Shown: positions 57,715 through 64,000 of the stretch, in pieces
How positions within the stretch are numbered: position 1 is the first letter of the stretch
Layout of the letters: each line of letters opens with the position of its first letter
Assembly (NCBI GenBank): GCA_947561585.1
Contig: CANNZV010001832.1
Coordinates: forward strand, 1-64,000
Source of the DNA: Caprella mutica
Taxonomy: Eukaryota; Arthropoda; Malacostraca; Amphipoda; Caprellidae
DNA length: 64,000 bases
Direction: 5' to 3'
Notes under the pieces: generated by a model
Seen by the model: the letters and a program-made list of their open reading frames with translations, nothing else
The model's database searches: none
What the model was told of the DNA's origin: nothing
Position numbers and translations under genes: made by a program

Positions 57715-59115
57715 CTTAATATCCCTTATACATACATATAACACACATAATATCTCATATACATACATATAACACACCTAATATCTCATATACATACATA
57801 TAACACATATAATATCTCATATACATACATATAACACATATAATATCTCATATACATACATGCAACACACTTAATATCCCTTATACATACATATAACACA
57901 CCTAATATCCCTTATACATACATATAACACACCTAATATCTCTTATACATACATATAACACACCTAATATCTCTTATACATACATATAACACACCTAATA
58001 TCTCATATACATACATATAACACACCTAATATCTCATATACATACATATAACACACCTAATATCCTTTATACATACATATAACACACCTAATATCCCTTA
58101 TACATACATATAACACACCTAATATCTCATATACATACATATAACACACCTAATATCTCATATACATACATATAACACACCTAATATCTCATATACATAC
58201 ATATAACACACCTAATATCCCTTATACATACATATAACACACCTAATATCTCATATACATACATATAACACACCTAATATCTCATATACATACATATAAC
58301 ACACCTAATATCTCATATACATACATATAACACACCTAATATCTCATATACATACATATAACACACCTAATATCCCTTATACATACATATAACACACATA
58401 ATATCTCATATACATACATATAACACACATAATATCTCATATACATACATATAACACACATAATATCTCATATACATACATATAACACACCTAATATCTC
58501 ATATACATACATATAACACACCTAATATCTCATATACATACATATAACACACCTAATATCCCTTATACATACATATAACACACCTAATATCTCATATACA
58601 TACAAATAACACACATAATATCTCATATACATACATATAACACACATAATATCTCATATACATACATATAACACACATAATATCTCTTATACATACATAT
58701 AACACACATAATATCTCATATACATACATATAACACACCTAATATCCCTCATACATACATATAACACACCTAATATCTCATATACATACATATAACACAC
58801 CTAATATCTCATATACATACATATAACACACCTAATATCTCATATACATACATATAACACACATAATATCTCATATACATACATATAACACACATAATAT
58901 CTCTTATACATACATATAACACACATAATATCTCATATACATACATATAACACACATAATATCTCATATACATACATATAACACACCTAATATCTCTTAT
59001 ACATACATATAACACACATAATATCTCATATACATACATATAACACACATAATATCTCATATACATACATGTAACACACCTAATATCTCTTATACATACA
59101 TATAACACACATAAT
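57715..59115. repeat. 31-bp minisatellite (ATATCTCATATACATACATA...)
   Basis: About 45 copies of AATATCTCATATACATACAT plus ATAACACACCT. Variants are CTCAT, CTCTT or CCCTT, and ACCT or ACAT, arranged in runs. The minus-strand frame with a 31-residue period is an artefact of a stop-free unit. Confidence 0.94.
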
Positions 59116-60046
59116 ATTCCAAATAAACAAATACATACAACAAACCTAACACTGTCACCAGCTTGTCACATTTTGGTGTCTGATATCACTTCATGTATCT
59201 AATATTTAATACAATATTATCAGAGTGAAGTTGCAGCCTGAAGTTACTTGAAGAAGATAACTAATGTGAAGTAGCTATATGTCTCAGTATATTTAGAATA
59301 GATAATTAAAATCTGTTAATTCACTTCATATACATTATATATTATATGCTTGTTTATATAAGTATTCATATTTCATTCTTCGTCTCAAAATTAAACTATA
59401 ATGAAATTTTATATTATTACCAAAAAAATATTTTGCACAAATAAAGTTTATATATGAAATAAATATACTATTTTAATTTATTTAATCATTTTAATATGCA
59501 GTCATTCATTCACCATGTTTCCATAATTTTAAATACATACATTCCTACCATTTCTTTAAACGATTCACCCGACTACAGACGTAACGAATTAAATAAATTA
59601 ATTTCAGTCTTTTCAGCCTGTGTATTTTGTTAATAAAATCCTGAGAAAAAAGTTGGGGCCAAACGATGGAGGGAAGAGCAGCATTTTATTTTTCCTATCT
59701 CGACAACTCCATTAAGGATAAAAAAGAACAAGAACGTCTAAGGACGTGTCCTGAGGCTATCATGTAGTCTGAATTGTTGTCAGTGTGCGGAAAGTGGAGC
59801 AGGGTTTGTGTTTGGGGTAAACACACTACAGGGTTTGTCTAGTCAAATTACTTGGGGGGATAAACAGTCAAATGACTTGGGGGGGGGGGTCAACAAGATC
59901 GGCCCATTAAAGGGGGGTTGAACTGGCCATGGTTTGGACTTTAAATAGGGGGGTAAAGAAAGAGTAAGTGTGAAAGGAGTGAAAGGGAATTGGGTGATAA
60001 AGGACAGGGAAAGAAGAAAGTAGAAAGGGAGAGAGAGAAGGAGCAG
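59116..60046. other. Spacer with a unique patch and G-rich tracts
   Basis: 59640-59770 is repeat-free and balanced (GGGGCCAAACGATGGAGGGA). G runs follow at 59850-59890 and 59918-59955. No gene recognised. Confidence 0.4.
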
Positions 60047-60252
60047 GATAAATTACGAGTAATTGGACGGTTCAACATTTTCGATCATTTAAGAAAATAA
60101 TACATAATTGTTTCACTAACTATTATTTTAATTGGTATCCACCTACAAGTATCATGGATGCCAATTAAAATAAAAGTTAAATAGTAATTATTTTATATCC
60201 TTTCTTACATGATCGAAAATGTGGAACTGTCCAATTACTCGAAATTTACCCC
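60047..60252. mobile_element. Palindromic MITE with GGTATCC core
   Basis: The left arm GGATAAATTACGAGTAATTG, GACGGTTCAACATTTTCGAT is mirrored by GATCGAAAATGTGGAACTGT, CCAATTACTCGAAATTTACC. The core at 60134-60162 is a decayed version of the GGTATCCATGATACC palindrome. Confidence 0.85.
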
Positions 60253-60459
60253 ACAAATTAAAAATTGATAATATGGCAAAAATATAATACATAAAATATG
60301 ATATAAGTGATAAAATAGACTAATAAATTACGTTCAGAATGGCGTAATCGAATGTTCAATTTAATATAAAGTTAAGGATTAAAAAGAATTAATGATAGAG
60401 ACAGAGAATAATGGAAGAAAAGGTATGAAGAATAATTTACGAAATTTATATAAAAAAAA

Positions 60460-60812
60460 TCATATGAATTAACATGCATATACACATATGAATTACCTTG
60501 CATATGCGCATATGTATTAAAATGCATATACACATATGAATTAACATGCATATACACATATGAATTAACATGCATATACACATATGAATTAAAATGCATA
60601 TACACATATGAATTAACATGCATATACACATATGAATTAACATGCATATACACATATGAATTAAAATGCATATACACATATGAATTAACATGCATATACA
60701 CATATGAATTAACATGCATATACACATATGAATTTACATGCATATACACATATGAATTAACATGCATATAATACACATATGAATTAACATGCATATACAC
60801 ATATGAATACAC
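60460..60812. repeat. 24-bp minisatellite (AATTAACATGCATATACACA)
   Basis: About 14 copies of AATTAACATGCATATACACA plus TATG, with the palindromes ATGCAT and CATATG in each. A three-unit pattern is visible: every third unit has AAAATGCAT instead of ACATGCAT (60535-60720). Confidence 0.94.
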
Positions 60813-61004
60813 AGAGACAGTATAATAGTTTTATATTTAGCAACTAGTCAAAAATGCATTAAATTTTTATTGAATAAATAAAAGGTTAAAACATTATAGA
60901 AGTTCGTAAACTTTTCCATATTTCAAATATGTTGTAGGCACAGTCAAATCATTTTAAATGAAAGGAGAGCCGTAGTAATTAATTGATATTTTCTCTCCCA
61001 GTAT

Positions 61005-61138
61005 AGGGTAAGTTCCGAGTTATCGAGCGGTTCCACATTATCGATTAAATTGAAAAAAATATTTGCATTTAACATAAAATTTGAAAACAAGAAGACATTA
61101 TCTAAATGTATAATACCCAAGAGTGATTAATTACCCTA
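61005..61138. mobile_element. Partial palindromic MITE
   Basis: The left arm TAGGGTAAGTTCCGAGTTAT, CGAGCGGTTCCACATTATCG is clear. The right arm is missing or decayed; only TAATTACCCTA at 61128 might be its end. Confidence 0.55.
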
Positions 61139-61309
61139 GATCTCTATTTCAGTGGGTAAAAATAGGGTAGAAATGTATTTTCAGGGTAACTTTAGTTACT
61201 TTATATTCAAAACACGAGAGGGACTCTGCAATTCACTGGTACGGCACTGCTTATTTTGCACAAAAATAAACTTAACTGAATTAGCGGCCTAGAGGAAAAT
61301 GTTCTTTGG

Positions 61310-61480
61310 TTACTTTGAACTGAATTTAGAGTAATTCTTTGGGGTAACTATTTGAGGTAACTTTTTAGGGTAACTACTTAGGGAAACTATTTAGGGTTAC
61401 TTTTTAGGGTAACTACTTAGGGAAACTAATTTAAGGTAACTATGTTTAAGGTAATTATTTATTGAAGTAATTTTCTGTGA
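61310..61480. repeat. Degenerate GGTAACTATTTAG repeat
   Basis: Some eight irregular copies of GGTAACTACTTAGGGAAACT type with variable length. Confidence 0.65.
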
Positions 61481-61549
61481 ATATCTGTTAAGGGTAAACA
61501 GATATTACTTATGAACCGTCCGTACTAATTTTACAAGTGTCTCTTACAA

Positions 61550-62318
61550 CAAGCACAAGTATTCCCAAGTATTGCTTATCACAAGTATTCCCAAGTATTG
61601 CTTATCACAAGTATTCCCAAGTATTGCTTATCACAAGTATTCCCAAGTATTGCTTATCACAAGTATTCCCAAGTATTGCTTATCACAAGTATTCCCAAGT
61701 ATTGCTTATCACAAGTATTCCCAAGTATCACTTGCTTGTCACAAGTATTCCCAAGTATCACTTGCTTATCACAAGTATTCCCAAGAATCACTTGCTTATC
61801 ACAAGTATTCCCAAGTATCACTTGCTTATCACAAGTATTCCTAGTATCACTTGCTTATCACAAGTATTCCAAGTATCACTTGCTTATCACAAGTATTCCT
61901 AGTATCACTTGCTTATCAAAAGTATTCCCAAGTATCACTTGCTTATCACAAGCATTCCCAAGTATTACTTGCTTATCACAAGTATTCCTAGTATCACTTG
62001 CTTATCACAAGTATTCCAAGTATCACTTGCTTATCACAAGTATTCCTAGTATCACTTGCTTATCAAAAGTATTCCCAAGTATCACTTGCTTATCACAAGT
62101 ATTCCCAAGTATTACTTCCTTAACACAAGTATTCCAAGTATCACTTGCTTATCAAAAGTATTCCCAAGTATTACTTCCTTAACACAAGTATTCCTAGTAT
62201 CACTTGCTTATCACAAGTATTCCAAGTATCACTTGCTTATCACAAGTATTCCTAGTATCACTTGCTTATCACAAGTATTCCCAAGTATCACTTGCTTATC
62301 ACAAGTATTCCCAAGTGC
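61550..62318. repeat. 26-bp to 30-bp minisatellite (ACAAGTATTCCCAAGTATTG)
   Basis: The first seven or so units are 26 bp (ACAAGTATTCCCAAGTATTG plus CTTATC). From 61720 the unit is about 28-30 bp (…AGTATCACTTGCTTATC). A block of several units with CTAGTATC, CAAAAGT and TTACTTCC(T)TAAC variants is repeated between 61840 and 62240. Confidence 0.92.
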
Positions 62319-63370
62319 AGTATTTTTTTTCTTTTTATTTCACATTTTCATCGAATAATCAATTCCAACAAGAATAACTTCAGTGCAAGCTAGTAATTGA
62401 TATCCCTATTAGATAAAGGAGGAAAATGATCCTATATATTCATTTTAATAGTAACGATATTTTATCGTAAAAGTAATATAGATATTTCAATATATTTTTA
62501 ACTATCTATTTATAAATATTATTTTTTTAATATCATACTACAGTTTCTACAATAGAATATGTATTTAATACAAACATTTTCATTTAATTTAAATTTAATT
62601 TCTTTTTACAATTAATATTACGTTTGTTAAAATATTCAGTTGACTTTCTATTAAACACAAAAATCTATTTTTTAACATTTATAACATAATCACTCAAATT
62701 CTAAAATGAATTATTTCTGTAATAACAAATAAATAATTGATATCATAAATTATCCAACTTCAATAAATGCTGTTATTTCACAATAGAAAATGAATTATTA
62801 AACCAATACAGTAAGATCTATGACATGAAACACTCTCTGAAATATATTCTCCTTAAGATTTACGGACACAAATACAGTCTGCCATTGTGTTTTTGCCTTG
62901 CAAACCTCCTACTGCCCAGTGTGACATTCCACCCTACTGTAACTCTTCCCACAGACATTCTAGGCAAATTCACCCGTGGAATGGCCCCAATAATTACCTA
63001 CTGTGTTAGATACGGTGGATTAAAGGGGGCAAACGTCCCCCCAAATGGGCGCATAGAGCAATAAATGGTGATATAAGGTACAGTGTACCTATAACAAAAG
63101 GAAACCTGGGTAAAATTAGTAAAATTTATTGCTTTAAGGAACTACAAAGTAGAGCAATGGGTAGCCATCTACCCAATCTGCTTCTTTGTGCAAAATAATT
63201 TGAACAGAAACTCAAAGAAAAGAATTCTGTTTTCATTAATTTATTATGCAATTAGGGATATATCTTGAGTGTACCGTCAACCTTTTTTATGGGAAAATGA
63301 TGTCTTTTAAAAAAAGAAGAAAAAAAAAAAGTAAATATATTGGCAAATAATAACAATTATTTTTCGTTAT
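62319..63370. other. Spacer
   Basis: AT-rich to 62820. A 79-codon frame at 62825-63064 lies in a more balanced patch (CCGTGGAATGGCCCCAATAA); its peptide matches no family I know. It could be chance, a transposon fragment or a lone exon; I do not call it a gene. Confidence 0.4.
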
Positions 63371-63374
63371 AAAT

Positions 63375-64000
63375 AAATTACACAGTCAAGAAATAAAACA
63401 ACCACTAATAGTTGTAAATAAAGTGCACAGTGAAGAGTTAAAACAACCACCAATAGTTGTAAATAAAGTGCACAGTGAAGAGTTAAAACAACTACCACTA
63501 GTTGTAAATAAAGTGCATAGTGAAGAGTTAAAACAACCACCAATAGTTGTAAATAAAGTGCACAGTGAAGGGTTTAAACAACCACCAATAGTTGTAAATA
63601 AAGTGCACAGTGAAAAGTTAAAACAACCACCAATAGTTGTAAATAAAGTGCACAGTGAAAAGTTAAAACAACAACCAATAGTTGTAAATAAAGTGCACAG
63701 TGAAAAGTTAAAACAACCACCAATAGTTGTAAATAAAGTGCACAGTGAAAAGTTAAAACAACCACCAACAGTTTTAAACAAAGTGCACAGTGAAGAGTTA
63801 AAACAACCACCAATAGTTATAAACAAATTCTACAGTGAAGAGTTAAAACAACCACCAATAGTTGTAAACAAAGTGCACAGTGAAAAGTTAAAACAACCAC
63901 CAATAGTTATAAACAAATTCTACAGTGAAGAGTTAAAACAACCACCAATAGTTGTAAATAAAGTGCACAGTGAAAAGTTAAAACAACCACCAATAGTTGT
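63375..64000. repeat. 45-bp minisatellite, locus 2, running off the right edge
   Basis: About 14 copies of the 45-bp unit found at 19505-20700, in the same orientation, more diverged (GAAAAGTTAAAA, AAACAAATTCTACAG variants). It continues past the window end. Positions 63781-63970 show a two-unit pattern with the TTCTACAG variant. Confidence 0.94.

Noticed and set aside
62825..63064. 79-codon frame with a hydrophobic start
   Set aside because: No family recognised, no splice or promoter support, and similar lengths arise by chance; listed only within the spacer entry.

Overview
The window is eukaryotic nuclear DNA, most likely from an arthropod and probably an insect. It is AT-rich, has GT-AG introns, one multi-exon gene, many small inverted-repeat transposons and an unusual load of tandem repeats. 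The species cannot be told from the sequence.

One protein-coding gene is supported, on the minus strand, from about 33420 down to 6887. Six coding exons (33420-32091, 22356-22200, 14318-14129, 13419-13302, 9543-9308, 8930-6887) join with matching phases and consensus splice sites. They encode a protein of about 1354 residues. Its order is: a long acidic/serine-rich N-terminal region, a hydrophobic segment, an LDL-receptor class A (LDLa) module, about five CUB or CUB-like modules, a second LDLa module, a transmembrane helix and a short tail ending in Thr-Thr-Leu. This resembles the CUB/LDLa receptor-auxiliary proteins (LEV-10, NETO and SOL type). The last exon carries a +1 frameshift at a CCC run (8038-8040), so the copy is either broken or affected by a one-base assembly error. 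Upstream exons may lie beyond the right edge, in which case 33421-64000 would be 5' intron.

The introns and the right half are dominated by about 30 minisatellite arrays with units of 12-90 bp. They total roughly 25 kb, close to 40% of the window. The largest are a 28-bp array (28255-31805), a 34-bp array (39375-41915), a 32-33-bp array (15490-17027), a 31-bp array (57715-59115) and a 45-bp array found at two places (19505-20700 and 63375-64000).

Small palindromic transposons with GGGTAAGTT-type ends recur at least ten times. Several share a 34-bp perfect palindromic core although their ends differ. Three 18-bp minisatellites (3209-3590, 35680-35960, 53236-53990) sit inside elements whose ends resemble those of the palindromic elements, which suggests that mobile elements carry and spread minisatellites. 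There are also a decayed mariner-like transposon (42558-43693), a short relative (23292-23639), two further MITE families and a 0.16-kb dispersed duplication. No tRNA, rRNA, CRISPR array or second gene was found.
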